A DNA stretch of 64,000 bases from Saksenaea vasiformis B4078 (lineage: Eukaryota > Mucoromycota > Mucoromycetes > Mucorales > Saksenaeaceae). The notes under the pieces were generated by a model, which was not told the origin of the DNA, did no database searches, and saw only the letters and a program-made list of their open reading frames with translations. The number at the start of each line of letters is the position of its first letter. Position 1 is the first letter of the stretch. The DNA lies in NCBI GenBank assembly GCA_000697055.1, contig JNDT01001428.1, positions 1 through 64,000 on the forward strand. The letters run 5' to 3'. This document shows positions 1 to 11,667 of this stretch, piece after piece. Made by a program: the position numbers and the translations under genes.

Positions 1-1
1 G

Positions 2-3000
2 AGGCAACGGCAACGACAGCGATATCGCCAATCACTTCTACCGCGAACCGATGGCAAGATAGGAAGAGTTACCAGAAAACTAAAGCTGTCCAGTTTTCTA
101 AACAATGACTATAAATACTTACGAGTGAGTATTCATTCCAACAAGCAATATCTTGTTAACACGCTATTGACAGGAGCAATTGCGACTTGTTGCCGAAGAA
201 TATCATGTAATGAAACGCGATGCAGTTAACTTGGTGAATCTCCATTTGCGTCGCTGGGTCGAAGGACTCGGCACAGAGAACGCTTTTGAGTTCCCACCCA
301 TTACGACTAGGATATTTTGGAGCAAGGCCTACCGGTTCGCCAACAACCGAGTCAGTACGGTGACCGGAGGCGTAGATGTAAGTACAGTATAGTTCTATCA
401 AGCTGTCTAACGCAAAGCTATGTCATTTAGCCGGAATGGCAGATCGATCTACTCGAAACTTTCATGTCGCATTTCCATCCTCTCCGTAGGAATGTCGATG
501 CTAATGAACGTAAGATATATATACTGCTGCCAGCTGCTCATATGCATCGATTATTCCTAAAAATATACGTAATAGCCTTTTACGAGATCGTAGAAGTTCA
601 AGGAGTGTACGGTCCATTTGCAGATACTTTTCCCGCCCAAATAATACAAAATACTTTAATGTTCATATTATCAATACTCCATAATCATTAATAATTTGTA
701 CCAATAGACGTAAAACGACATCTGGTAGTAAATGTCCCTATATTCCTGAAAATGGTCTTCCGCGCATACTTTGTCCATTTGAAGGAACAGATTAGAGGGA
801 ACCTTCCTGGTGGCGGCCCCGCTGGTCATGGTAAATAAGCTCTTTCAAAGGTCCGGTGATCTCATCTCTATCATTTATAGCTGATGTAGCTGTAGCAAAC
901 ATCCTCAACCATGAACCATTGCAAGATGACATGTGGGAAGATATGCCTCGTCGAGCAGAAGTGGCAGAGTTTTACCGGTAAGTACGACAGACTGACCGTC
1001 TGTAATTGATTAACATTTACGCCACTTTCATAGTGTCCAGCATGAACTTTACGAACGTCATATGGCTGGAGTGGAAATCCATGATTTGGATCCAGAAGAC
1101 GACGGAGCTGTCCCGCTCATGCCTGGTATTGTTCAGTATATGTATCACTTGCACCATTACAGTACGGAATATAACGGGAAAGTATGGTCTTTACTTCCGA
1201 TAACCGACCATCAGATTGGCCATTTTCCTATATTCACGAGAGTGCTGTGGTATCTACTGCGAGACGCTTACTTAGCAAATCAGCACGTACCCGAGCGCTT
1301 TCTGATAACAAAGTTTGTGCAATATATACAACTAATAATTTTCATTCCAGGGCCCACAACGAGGTCCACTGCGAAGGACATACATGCCTCAACAACAATT
1401 CGAGCATCGTTGCCGCGACAGCGAGTGGAAAGAGGCAATTTGGGAAGAAAATTTTAATATTGATAAGTGCCAAGCGAAACGTCGACGATTTGATCCTGAA
1501 CGTAAGCAATATTCTGTTTTAAGTCCATCGTCCAAATGATTTTGTTTTTTGAAGATGATCAACCAGAAGTGCAGTTGGAGTTTGCCTATTACTTGCAAAC
1601 CGACGGAGTTCCTGTCTCTGTACAATTTGACCGACAACGCTCAGGTACGCCAACGGAAGGTCTCCAATAACTCACTGTATTTCATTAGAACGTTACCCAT
1701 CTTCGAAGCGAGATTTCCGACTTCTTCCTCGAGAGATGGATCTGAGTGATTGGCAAAGAGGTATATATCACCTCAACAAAGAGCCTCGTGGGATGGATGA
1801 AGACAGACTGGCTCATTCCAGGATCATCGGTGTAGACCCAGGTATAAGCCAAGTAGCTATTCTCTTGCTATAACTAAAATTTTGACAGGGATCCGATCAA
1901 TGTTCACAGCCGTAGATACAAATGAAGCTATGGACACCCCCGAGCTTCGCAGCACTCATTCTGCCACGATCAGTAACAAAGAATACCAGTAAGCAACCAA
2001 CATCTGTCTCTTTTTGAGCTAATCGTCTGATGTATAGATTGCGATCAATGTTTACATGGTCAAAGCAAAATGAATTGAAATCTCGTACAACAGCGGAAAT
2101 ACAACCTCATTATGACCTACTGTCGAACAATCCTCCTACTGTCATGAGCGTACAAGGCTTTCAGCGGTATATCACTGCTTTGAGCATCATCCACAACACG
2201 TAAGAAAAAGCATCTTAAAACCACTTCTCACAAACCTTTATTAGACTACATAACTTCAACAAGAGCTACCGACATCGGGAAAACCGACTGCTTCTGTACT
2301 CCGCAAGACGGAGCACACTCGACGTACTGGCGGACCGCATTGCTAATTGGACTCCCCGAGACGTAAGTTTGTAATGCCTTCATATTATGCTAACTTAACT
2401 AAAAAAAAAAGCCGGACGTTCGACCACACTACAAGTCAACCCCGTCATCGCGGAAGCATCGCCGTCGTAAGGCCCGCCGACAACATCCTCGCCCGGAACA
2501 GCCAGCAATCATTGCGTATGGTGACGCGGATTTGCGACCTACGATGCGGGGCCAGGGTCCAGTTCCAGTGAAGGTGAGCATTTACAAGTTCTTATAGACA
2601 AGTCTCACGCATTCCAAATACTAGACATTCCGGCAAGTTCTCGCAAGGCACGCTCTCGTTGTTCTGGTCGATGAATACAACACTAGCAAGGTGTGTTCAA
2701 ATTGCGACCATGACACGGAACAGTTTCGAGCACCAACAGCACGATGTCCACACGAGTATGTATCAAACCGCTGGAAATATCCGAAAATTGACTTCATCAA
2801 TAGAACCAAAGTAGTTCGGTTTGTCGGGGCTGGGAGAGCCAAACGATATTGTCTTGATGAGAACGAACGAACGATGCATCCGACATCACAATGCCCAGAG
2901 CTTCAACCATTAGGCAAGTAAATATCAGGCTGCATACTTGCTACTCTAACTGGATCTTTTAATATAGCCATTACAGATAATCGCAGCAGCGTGTATCCGA

Positions 3001-3260
3001 TCAAGGTGTGCCACCACCATCAGTTGGGACAAGCTGCCGATGATCAAGCTCTCAGACCATTAGTAAGTGTTCTTATATCTGTTGTTCTGTTCTCATTAAA
3101 TGTATAGTTCTGGAACCGTGATGTGAACGCGGGAAGAAACATGAGAAGAATTCTAGTTGCCTACATGGAAAATGGACATCAGTTAGAGTCAAGACCCCAC
3201 CTCTCATTACAACGACCGCAGCAGCAACAACAACCGCCCCATATCGGGGCTAGGCAGTAA
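2..3260 (+). CDS. Fanzor-family RNA-guided nuclease (TnpB-like), 5' end cut by window edge
   Basis: Eukaryotic relative of TnpB/Cas12; known Fanzors use a guide RNA to cleave DNA and occur in eukaryotic mobile elements. Sixteen exons read as one frame of 783 codons: 2-124, 174-377, 431-509, 708-830, 881-977, 1034-1286, 1351-1501, 1555-1644, 1689-1841, 1889-1988, 2038-2199, 2245-2362, 2412-2573, 2625-2913, 2968-3062, 3108-3260. Residues are counted from the first visible codon. The RuvC-I Asp is in IIGVDPG (about 422). The strongly conserved block AYGDADLRPTMRG...PVK is followed by VDEYNTSKVCSNC (E622), which combines the rearranged RuvC-II Glu with the first zinc-ribbon cysteines. The RuvC-III Asp is in FWNRDVNAGRNM (D738). 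No stop or frameshift is seen, so the protein could be active. The C-terminus is Gln/Pro rich. The many host-type introns suggest long residence in the nucleus. The start codon is outside the window; element ends were not found. Confidence 0.88.
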
Positions 3261-3746
3261 GGAACTGCCAACAAGCCTCTCGTTAGGCACCTAATGTGCT
3301 GTCTTCGGGCAGGTAAGAATTGCTGTCACGTTGAAAAGAAACTTACGTCATACTTCTCCGTGACTTAAGTGCACTGGACTCTGGAGTATGGCTCTTTCTC
3401 ACGCCACACCACGATTCAACATCAAGGTTTCGTAGCAATGATAATAATAGAAACTTTATTGAAAGATTATAAGGTGCAAAATACGGCATAAAGAATGTAC
3501 AACTATAAATGCCTTTAGATACAATAATTGAGCAAATATATTTTCTTGGACTCAGCGCCGATGGTATAAGCTTGTCACTATTAGCGGTTGTAAAATTATA
3601 TACTTCTTTAATAGAACCTAGTATGACAAGTAACAAAGAAAAGAATATTTATGTCTAACCAAGCATTAGAATATAAATAGTAGTTTAAAAAGAAAAAGCA
3701 AATGCCAAGAAGTGAAAAGAATAGAATGCGAGTAAATAACAAAAGA
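3261..3746. other. Spacer between the converging Fanzor and Zn2Cys6 genes
   Basis: About 490 bp between two converging genes with no convincing open frame. It should hold both 3' UTRs. For known TnpB/Fanzor loci the guide RNA overlaps or follows the 3' end of the nuclease gene, so positions 3,260-3,450 are where a guide RNA and right element end would be expected. Only small hairpin possibilities are visible there, for example GCAC/GTGC arms near 3,286-3,300 and TTAGG/CCTAA near 3,283-3,294. No terminal inverted repeat or target duplication is recognised. Confidence 0.35.
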
Positions 3747-6193
3747 TTAAAATAGAGGTGGCGACGGCAAAGAACTTGCATCAGACGACGACGAATCCGT
3801 GCCCCACTTTCCCTTTCCGCATGCCGTACGTACTTCTTGCTCCATGATTCCCACGAAATTTTGAGCCATCTCAAAGTTGTACATGTATGCTTTTGAAGCC
3901 TTACATACATCGACAGACCGTTGGAGACATTGTTGGGCGAATGTCTGGTATTGTTCGTCATTGTAATTCATCAATTTAACATAGACAATGTTGGCAAATA
4001 AAAGACCAAGCAATGGTGCGTTGCATTCATCGCGGTATCGGACCATGATATCGTTTGTACAAGTAATGGCGTAGGCAGCGTCGGTGCAGGTTTCGAGACA
4101 TTGGAGTGAGAACGGGTTGGTAGGAAGATGGTCGGATGGGAAGAATGCTTGATAGAGTAGAATTCGATTAATATTGTAGTATACATGGAATGTAAGCCTG
4201 CAAGTCACCGCGAGGTCTTGCACGTTCATATGACACACATCGCTGGAAGATCGTGAACTTTTAGGGGACGGTGCTGTGAGCTCGCTCGCAATGGTTTCAA
4301 GATTAGGGTTTTGCCATTCAGATGGCAGGTTGTCGTAGAATTCTTGCAATTTATCCTGCATCGCCATCAAATCGAGTGGTAAACTAGTATCGGATTTGCC
4401 GGCTGCCTGCGCCGTCAACAATCGCGACATCACATCGTGACGAAGGATCTGAAGCTGCATCAGGTAGTGCCATACGTTCCACACATAATACTCTGTCATC
4501 ATTTGTCGCAAATCGTTGCCGTCCGTTTCCATGGCATCCTCATCGGGTTTTGGTAATGGTGGCGGTAAGGGACATCGTGGATAAAACTGACTCGATTCCA
4601 CAGACGCGCTGGAGTCCCCTTGAAGTACACGATACCACGTGTTAAAGTAATAGAGACACCATACCAAAATCTGTTCTTGTCGTGTTAGCTCGCGATCGGC
4701 ATCATAAAGGCCTAGTTCTTGAGCCATGCTGTAAGATATCCATTCATAGATATAGATAACACCAGGGTAGCCATTTTGATGATTACAATAGGATAACAGT
4801 AGTGCTGCCTGGCAGTTATCCATGGAAGGTTCGTCGAAGCAATCGGCCAATAATTCGCGTCCCTTAAGACAGTATGCCATCGATAAAGCTTTGCCAATAT
4901 TGTACTGAGGTGATTCGTGAGCAGGTCGTTTGCTCCATACATGCAATTGAAATGCATTGCGTGCAGCCATTGCGCAGACAGCATAGATTAACACAGTAGA
5001 GGGACGCTTCGATTCATCTGTGTGACGGTAACGAATCAGGAATTCTTTGGTGTCGATGACGGGCAATCGTAAAGCCGAGCAACAGGGAGTACGGCAATAA
5101 AGGTCAACCAAATTATCCGTTAGTTCGGGAGAAATATCAATCGGGTAATCTTGGGGAATAGCATGTGTCGGATGAGACCAAGAGTTCCACACTGCAAAAG
5201 AGTATCCCGAAGATGTGTGGATGGAACTCGTGTCATCAAGCTCCACTTCGCGTGCCAGCTTTTCACGTTCACTCGGTGTTGTTGTTGAGAGGTCTTCCGA
5301 AGGTGGTTGTTGTTCACGTGGAGAAATATGCATCGATCGTTTAAATTGGTCAACCAATTTCGATAGATCATTAAAAGAATTTACATTACTTTCGACAGAA
5401 AGGCCTTTTCCTGTCGAAGTAATCTTCCAAGCAAACGGTGGTAGAGGCTTCATCTTGAATGCGTTGTTTGTCCTAACAAAGGAATCACGCGTCTTTTGAG
5501 CAAAGTCCTTGGCCATTCTGTCAATGGATTCCTGCCACTGATCCATGACCTTGTTCATTGTGTTCAATACTTGCGACACATGATTGGCTTTTGGCTCTGT
5601 CTTTGTATATACACATTGGAAGTTATGACTTGCACAGCGGCTACATTGGGGCAATGTTAGATCACATTGCTGTAAATCCTTATAACATTTGCTACACGGA
5701 TAGACCGAGAAGCTTCTGGTGGATGCGACACTTGAGTGTGTACGGTCATCATCTCGCTCGGAAGCTGTGTCGGACGCGATGGAAACAGAGGAGCGGTTGT
5801 CCGAGGTGATGGAGGCGGCAGTGTCAGGAGTGGTTGAACGTTGTGCGAGTCGTTGTAATGAAATGCCCTTGAGGTCTTTCGGCATCCCTTCACCAGCTTT
5901 TAGACGGTCACCAAATTTCTTGATACGATCTCCTAACGTTTCTGTTGCCTTCTGTAGTTTCTTTAAGGTTGGTGCAGCTGTGGGGTAGGTACAGTCGATC
6001 CCACGCCGCTGGCAACGAGAGCATGCTGGTTTCTGGCGATCGCACGCATGCCTACAAATGGCGGAATTGTATGCGTAAGTTTACTTTGGTTTTAGTATGA
6101 ACTTTTATTGAACCTGAATCCTCTACAACGAAAGCATGCAGCACCCAGATTGCTGTTGTTGTTATTGGACGATTCCTTGAACGCATCAGCCAT
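3747..6193 (-). CDS. Fungal transcription factor with two Zn2Cys6 clusters
   Basis: Two exons on the minus strand, 6193-6114 and 6051-3747, give 794 aa. The first cluster is assembled across the intron: C19-x2-C22-x6-C29-x6-C36-x2-C39-x6-C46 with the classic DRQKPACSRC core. The splice phase makes the Arg that gives the exact six-residue spacing, which supports both the intron and the ATG at 6193. A second complete cluster starts at about C146 (CSKC...CDLTLPQCSRC). The central part, from about residue 300, resembles the fungal-specific transcription factor domain (PF04082 type): helical and rich in Tyr/Leu, with GLYDADRELTRQEQ. Presumably a nuclear DNA-binding regulator; its targets are unknown. 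The intron donor (GTTCAA) is weak. Part of this region reads open on other frames, but only this model gives ordered cysteines. Confidence 0.85.
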
Positions 6194-6992
6194 AAAGCGC
6201 TGTTATCCGTTATGCTCTTCCCGTCGGTCTTTGAATGCTTTTTCGTAAGAACACACTTCTTCTCTCTAGAAACGCAATTTTGTTGAATGGAGGGGTGGGA
6301 GAGGAGAAGAAGTAAAAAGATATTGAGAGTAAGACAACAGACAACGTTTGAGTGGCGAGATTTATAAGGTGTCGATAGGACGGCCAATCAGATCACGAAC
6401 TGGTCATTGACAGTGCCAGCCTGTATCCCGTCCCACCACCAGCCATCATCATCGGATCCTAACTTTAGAATGTTGGTCGCCGAAATCTGGAATGTCGGAA
6501 ATTGAGCACACGATGGAATTCGGAAAATATTTATCCGCCCTAGCTGAAGTCCATCTATTACGGTAGTCATGTTACTCGTTTGACAGAATAATAACTGCAG
6601 AAGTTGTTCATTTTGTTCCAACTTGATCATATTACTGTTAGTTAATCAATTCGTATCATTTCTACAGAGATAGAAACAAATGAAGCGGCTATTCGCTTTA
6701 GATTGATACAAATACACATACTGAATCACACCTTTTCTCCTTGCTACAACAGATTTGTCAGGGGTTCCAATGTTTCCAGGAAAGTTTCATTCTCATTTAA
6801 AAAAGAAATCAACTCTTTTAAGCCGTTACACTACCAAACAGAACTTAAAATAATCTCTAGAACAACTGACATCAAGCCATCATGCCTTATTTTTCTATTT
6901 AGTTGAACGACATCAAGCCGTTTCATAGTCTAAGTGTGATGCAAAACATTACAATGGGATAGGGGAGATTGTTACAAGGAACTGAATGCTTT
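6194..6992. other. Spacer between the Zn2Cys6 gene and the thaumatin-like gene
   Basis: About 800 bp lying 5' of the Zn2Cys6 gene and 3' of the thaumatin-like gene. It should contain the regulator's promoter and the thaumatin gene's 3' UTR. One 80-codon open frame lies on the minus strand (6388-6630) but has no recognised domain or homology and is probably chance. No RNA gene or repeat was recognised. Confidence 0.4.
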
Positions 6993-7755
6993 CTAACAGA
7001 AAGTAACGGAGTAAGTTACAGAGTCGCACATGTAAGCGCTTGTAGTGTCATCGTAGGCATAGCTGTACGCATTAGGGCAAGCCTGTTTAGCTTCCGTGGC
7101 AAAGGCGTTTGTCTTGCATTCGGGTGTGTTGTGGGCACCAGTGCAACAATACTCATCTGTTCGATACTTTGTACAAGCCGACATGCAGCCACCATCTTTT
7201 GTTTCAAAACCTGTGGGACAGCTGGGTAATGTAGTGCAAGAAGAGATACCACAGAGATAAGCGTTGCTCTCCCCCACAGTACCATTACCCTTGGATCCTA
7301 CGGGTGTAATACGAACCGGCAAATTCCATCCGTCGACAAGGCTACTCGATGGTTTCTTAATACTTGGAAAAGCTTGAACCTGGGAAGGCTATTGCTTACC
7401 TGATGTCATAAAAGGTCTCCTCACCGTTCAAATAGAATTCGGCTAGTGTGGCGGGCGCACCAATTCCGGCGAATGTACAATCCTTCCCTTCACAGCTTGT
7501 ACGACCCCAGATGCGTCCAGCCCATCCCATGGGGAAATCAAAGTTGTGCGAGGCACCGGCGGCAACCTCCACGAATGAACCATACTGCTGTCCATTGGGC
7601 GATTGACCGACATAGAGCTTAGATCCACAATTGTTCTGCACTTGTACTTGCGGTGTTTCCTTTACGGGAGCAGCGACGACAACGCCGGCAGCGACAAAAG
7701 CGGAAACAATAGCAGAAAACAGCATGAGGCGAGAAAGTATGTTTTTTCGTCCCAT
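6993..7755 (-). CDS. Secreted thaumatin-like protein (GH64/TLP superfamily)
   Basis: Two exons, 7755-7400 and 7341-6993, give 234 aa. The N-terminus is a signal peptide (hydrophobic segment at about residues 8-28, ending near VVVAAPV). The mature part follows the thaumatin fold: VQNNCGSKLYVGQ, then GWAGRIWGRTSC, then TLAEFYLNGEETFYDIS spliced onto LVDGWNLPVRITP. The C-terminal half is rich in paired cysteines (CGISSCTTLP, YCCTGAHNTPEC, YMCDSVTYSVTFC), as expected for disulfide-locked TLPs. Members are secreted and many bind or cut beta-1,3-glucan; fungal copies may act in wall remodelling. The intron phase fits exactly at the conserved YDI-S-LVDGWN motif. Substrate and activity cannot be told from sequence. 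Confidence 0.88.
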
Positions 7756-8800
7756 GTTCCTGAAATGTCCCTTTTATAATCACTCAAAAAAAAATCAGAG
7801 GTTTCAAACAACCGGCCAATACAACCAATTATCATCGAACTGAAAAATTTTCATAGGATAGATTTGAGATCTATTTATCAGTGATCCAAGGAACAAGATG
7901 AGTACCCTTGCGTCTAACGCCTGGTACTTTTAAGTTCTAGACCTTTGACGACCAGCCTACCTTTTGCCTTTCATTTGAAGCGCAGTAACCACTTCGAGTA
8001 ACCACTTCAATCGTTACTCATTCTGTAACATATGGGCTATCTTGCTCAAAGAGGACAGCACGATCCCAAAAACAGGTACCGAAGAAATGATATGTTTTTA
8101 TATCATAGACTATGGTTTCTGTACTCCTGGGAACTCGAACATAATGGGCGTGCCCATTGACAAGCCACACTGTTGTCCAGGATGATTATTTAACCGTACA
8201 CATTTGCAGAATGATGATGCGCCGGTGGTGCTAAAAATGAAACCTTCATTGTTTATCTTTTTTAATAATAGCTTTTATATTACAAAAATATGTCAGTAAG
8301 ATGGAAAAGTGCTTAGCAGCTACATTGATGACAGATCAATGTAGTAGAATTTTACAGAGTAGTTCGCAGCAATATTCGTCTGCATATGACGGCAGTAAAC
8401 ACCAGATCAGACCCTGGCAACGCAAATTGTTATGGAGTCGACTAGAAAGACTTTACCTGTCAAAAATCATGCGTCTGTCACGATATCCGTGCGAGCATCG
8501 AAGGAAAATATATTATCCGACTCTATGCACGGATGTATTTAGCGACATATGCTTTTCCCGGTAGCACGCACTACTGCATGTCTATGTTACTTCATAAAAT
8601 TACCAATCGAATGTGAGCATGTTGTAATACGTCTCACTCATCGATCTATCGAGTTGGTTGACTCTGTCGCAAAATATCATTGGGAGCATTGAAGAATCCA
8701 AACAATATCTCGATATTGTACCACCTACATTGTTTCGCTATATATTCAAGTTCAGAAAAGAAGTCCCCCAGATCTTTGAACTACTTCCATTTTGCACACC
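7756..8800. other. Divergent promoter region of the thaumatin-like and ERG7 genes
   Basis: A 1-kb region between two divergently transcribed genes, so it should contain both promoters. An 87-codon plus-strand open frame (8301-8564) has no recognised family and is judged chance. No repeat, tRNA or motif that I can name was found. Confidence 0.4.
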
Positions 8801-11403
8801 ATGTCAGTTCACAGCACTGCAGCTGAGCATTTTCCGTCTGCTAACCTTAATCTCGATGCGACACCCAAATTTACCGATTTGACACGGTGGCGTCTACGCG
8901 TCGAAGATGGCGCTCAAACATGGCATTACTTGGAAACGGATGAAGAGTGCCGTAACTGGCCTCAATCATTCTGCGAGAAATATCATCTTGGTCTTTCTGT
9001 GGTATGCAAAGACGACAGTAATACTCCGGAATTCATAACAGAACGTAGGATGCTCCTTCTCTTCCTCAAGCTAAGACTCCACTGGAAGCTGCGAGGAACG
9101 GTTTTGAATTCTACCGTCAACTGCAAACAGCAGATGGGCACTGGGGCGGTGAATACGGTGGTCCGATGTAAGATAATGGTGACATAAATGATTGCCTCTG
9201 ATACATGTTTAATCCAGGTTCTTAATACCTGGCTTGATTATTTCCCACTACGTTACAGGTGTTCCCGTGCACGAGCCAATACGCCTGGAGATCATTCGTT
9301 ACCTATTGAATCGAGCCCATCCTGAGGATGGTGGATGGGGCATCCACATTGAAGGCGTCTCGACTGTCTTCGGCACCGCTCTCAACTACGTTGCCCTTCG
9401 TATTTTGGGTCTCGGTCCGTATCATCCAGCAATGGCCAAAGCAAGAGCGACACTACATAGATTGGGTAATGATGATCAATCAATGACATTGCATCAACTA
9501 ATAAGGTGTGATAAGGCGGCGCTACGGGTATACCTGCTTGGGGTAAATTCTGGCTTTCTGTATTAGGCGTTTATGATTGGAAGGGAATGAATCCTGTGCC
9601 TCCAGAACTATGGTAAGCAGTTTACGTGCGAGATAATTTGATTTATGAACGTGAACTAGGGCATTACCAAAGTTCCTTCCTTTGTGTCCCGGTAACTGGT
9701 GGGTCCATACGCGTATGGTCTACCTTCCCATGGGATATCTTTATGCGCTTCGGTTTACCGCTCCACTTACTGCTTTCACCGAATCTCTAAGACAGGAGTT
9801 GTACGTCCAGCCCTATGATCAAATTAATTGGAACAAGCAACGTAACAACGTTGCCGAGGTTGACCTGTATACTCCACATACAAAACTGATGGACACGCTG
9901 AATGGTGAGTAATTTAAGCAATAGACTCGACTATGGTATGCTCATCCTATTACGCGTTAGAACTTGCTACATACTACGAGATGATCCCAGCCAATATGAA
10001 CTGGCTACGTCAGTATGCATTAAAGCTAACTGTTGAACAAGTGAGCATGGAGGACGAAAACACGTTTTTCCTGGACATTGGCCCTGTCAATAAGGTTATG
10101 AATTGGCTGGTAGTGTACCATTATTACGGCAAAGATTCACGTGAATTCAGAGAACATGTGAAACGTAACTTGGATTTCCTGTGGATGGGCCCTGAGGGCA
10201 TGATGATGAACGGTACAAATGGTAGTCAGCTTTGGGATGCCGCATTCATCGCCCAAGCATGTGTGGAAGCCAACATAGCACACGTGGAAAGATACCGTGA
10301 AAACATGATCAAGACACTGGATTTCATCGATTTGACACAGGTACCGGTAAAAAATAATGAGTAACTAGGCTGAAACAAATGTAGATTCGACGTGATCCCC
10401 CTAATCGCGAAAAATGCTATCGACAAGTGTCGAAGGGCGCTTGGCCTTTTAGTACTCGTGACCAGGGCTACACTGTGTCGGATTGTACTGCTGAGGGAAT
10501 TAAGTCCACGATTATGTTACAGAACACTCCAGGAATTCCACAACGCATCGAGTTGGAACGCTTGCGCGAGGCTATCGACGTACTATTGACCATGCAAAAC
10601 GCCGACGATGGTTTTGCAAGTTACGAAACGATTCGCGGCCCTCATTGGCTTGAAAAACTTAACCCTGCCGAAGTGTTTAGCAACATCATGACAGAATATA
10701 GTTATCCAGAATGTTCAACCGCCGTACTCATGGGTCTTTCGATTTTCAAGAAATTGGATCCTGAGTACCGCAAAGACGAAATCGAGGAAACCTCTCGTCG
10801 AGTCCTTTCGTATATCAAGGGTGTCCAGTTAGAGGATGGTTCTTGGTATGGATCGTGGGCCATTTGTTATACCTACGCAGCCATGTTTTCTTTGCAGAGC
10901 TTGGCGAGTATAGGTGAATATTACGAGAACAGGTAAAGATATAACTGAAAGGGCCCTTTTCTTTCTTTCAACCGCTCACCTGTATGCTAGTGAGCATTCT
11001 CGCAAAGGTTGTGGTTTCCTGATCTCCAAACAACAAGCCGACGGTGGATGGGGTGAAACGTACAAAAGCTGTGAGCAGCGAGTATATTCGCAAAACGAAA
11101 AGTCACAAGTAGTTAACACCGCTTGGGCTGTCATGGCCTTGATGGACGCAAAATATCCACACGAAGAACCGATTCGCCGCGGAATTGAGCTCATCATGAA
11201 AAGACAACGAGAAAACGGAGAATGGCTACAGGAGAGCATTGAAGGCGTTTTCAACAAGAATTGTAAGTATAGAACCATGAAATCTTCTTGCGCTGACAGG
11301 AGATATAGGCATGATTTCATACCCTAATTACAAATTTGCTTTCTCCATCTGGGCTCTTGGAAAATATGCAAAAATCTATGGTGACAAGACGCTCATCCCC
11401 TAA
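8801..11403 (+). CDS. ERG7: Lanosterol synthase (2,3-oxidosqualene cyclase)
   Basis: Cyclises (S)-2,3-oxidosqualene to lanosterol in ergosterol synthesis, at ER or lipid-droplet membranes. Nine exons: 8801-9001, 9049-9167, 9218-9465, 9516-9612, 9660-9904, 9961-10340, 10385-10932, 10991-11262, 11309-11403. They total 734 codons plus stop, the usual family length. The catalytic DCTAE motif is intact (Asp about 463). Several QW repeats are visible: [49 protein letters not shown] and [20 protein letters not shown]. Other conserved blocks are [35 protein letters not shown] and [19 protein letters not shown]. The ATG at 8801 ([10 protein letters not shown]) is the first in frame. An AATAAA lies near 11,443 in the 3' UTR. 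All catalytic features look complete, so this is probably the functional essential gene. Confidence 0.97.
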
Positions 11404-11667
11404 TTATTTGTCATAATTTTATCGACTCATGCTGAAACATAAATAAACATTATCGCAAACGTTTTTGCTAAAAGCATCAGACTTCTTGTTGGTCATATTT
11501 GGTGCCTTTCCAGTTTTGGTTGATTGTTGTCAGTCATAGTGTAAACAATCAGACAATCCGTTATTTGCTTTCCTTTTTCCAAATTAGGCAGGTCATCTTT
11601 CAACGATATTTACATGCACAGTTCTTCGTAAGCTTCTTTTCCTCTTATTGTTATCTCCATTTTCTGG

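Noticed and set aside
7..2842. Minus-strand open frames inside the Fanzor region (for example 156-401 and 2621-2842)
   Set aside because: They are antisense shadows of conserved Fanzor exons with no family of their own.
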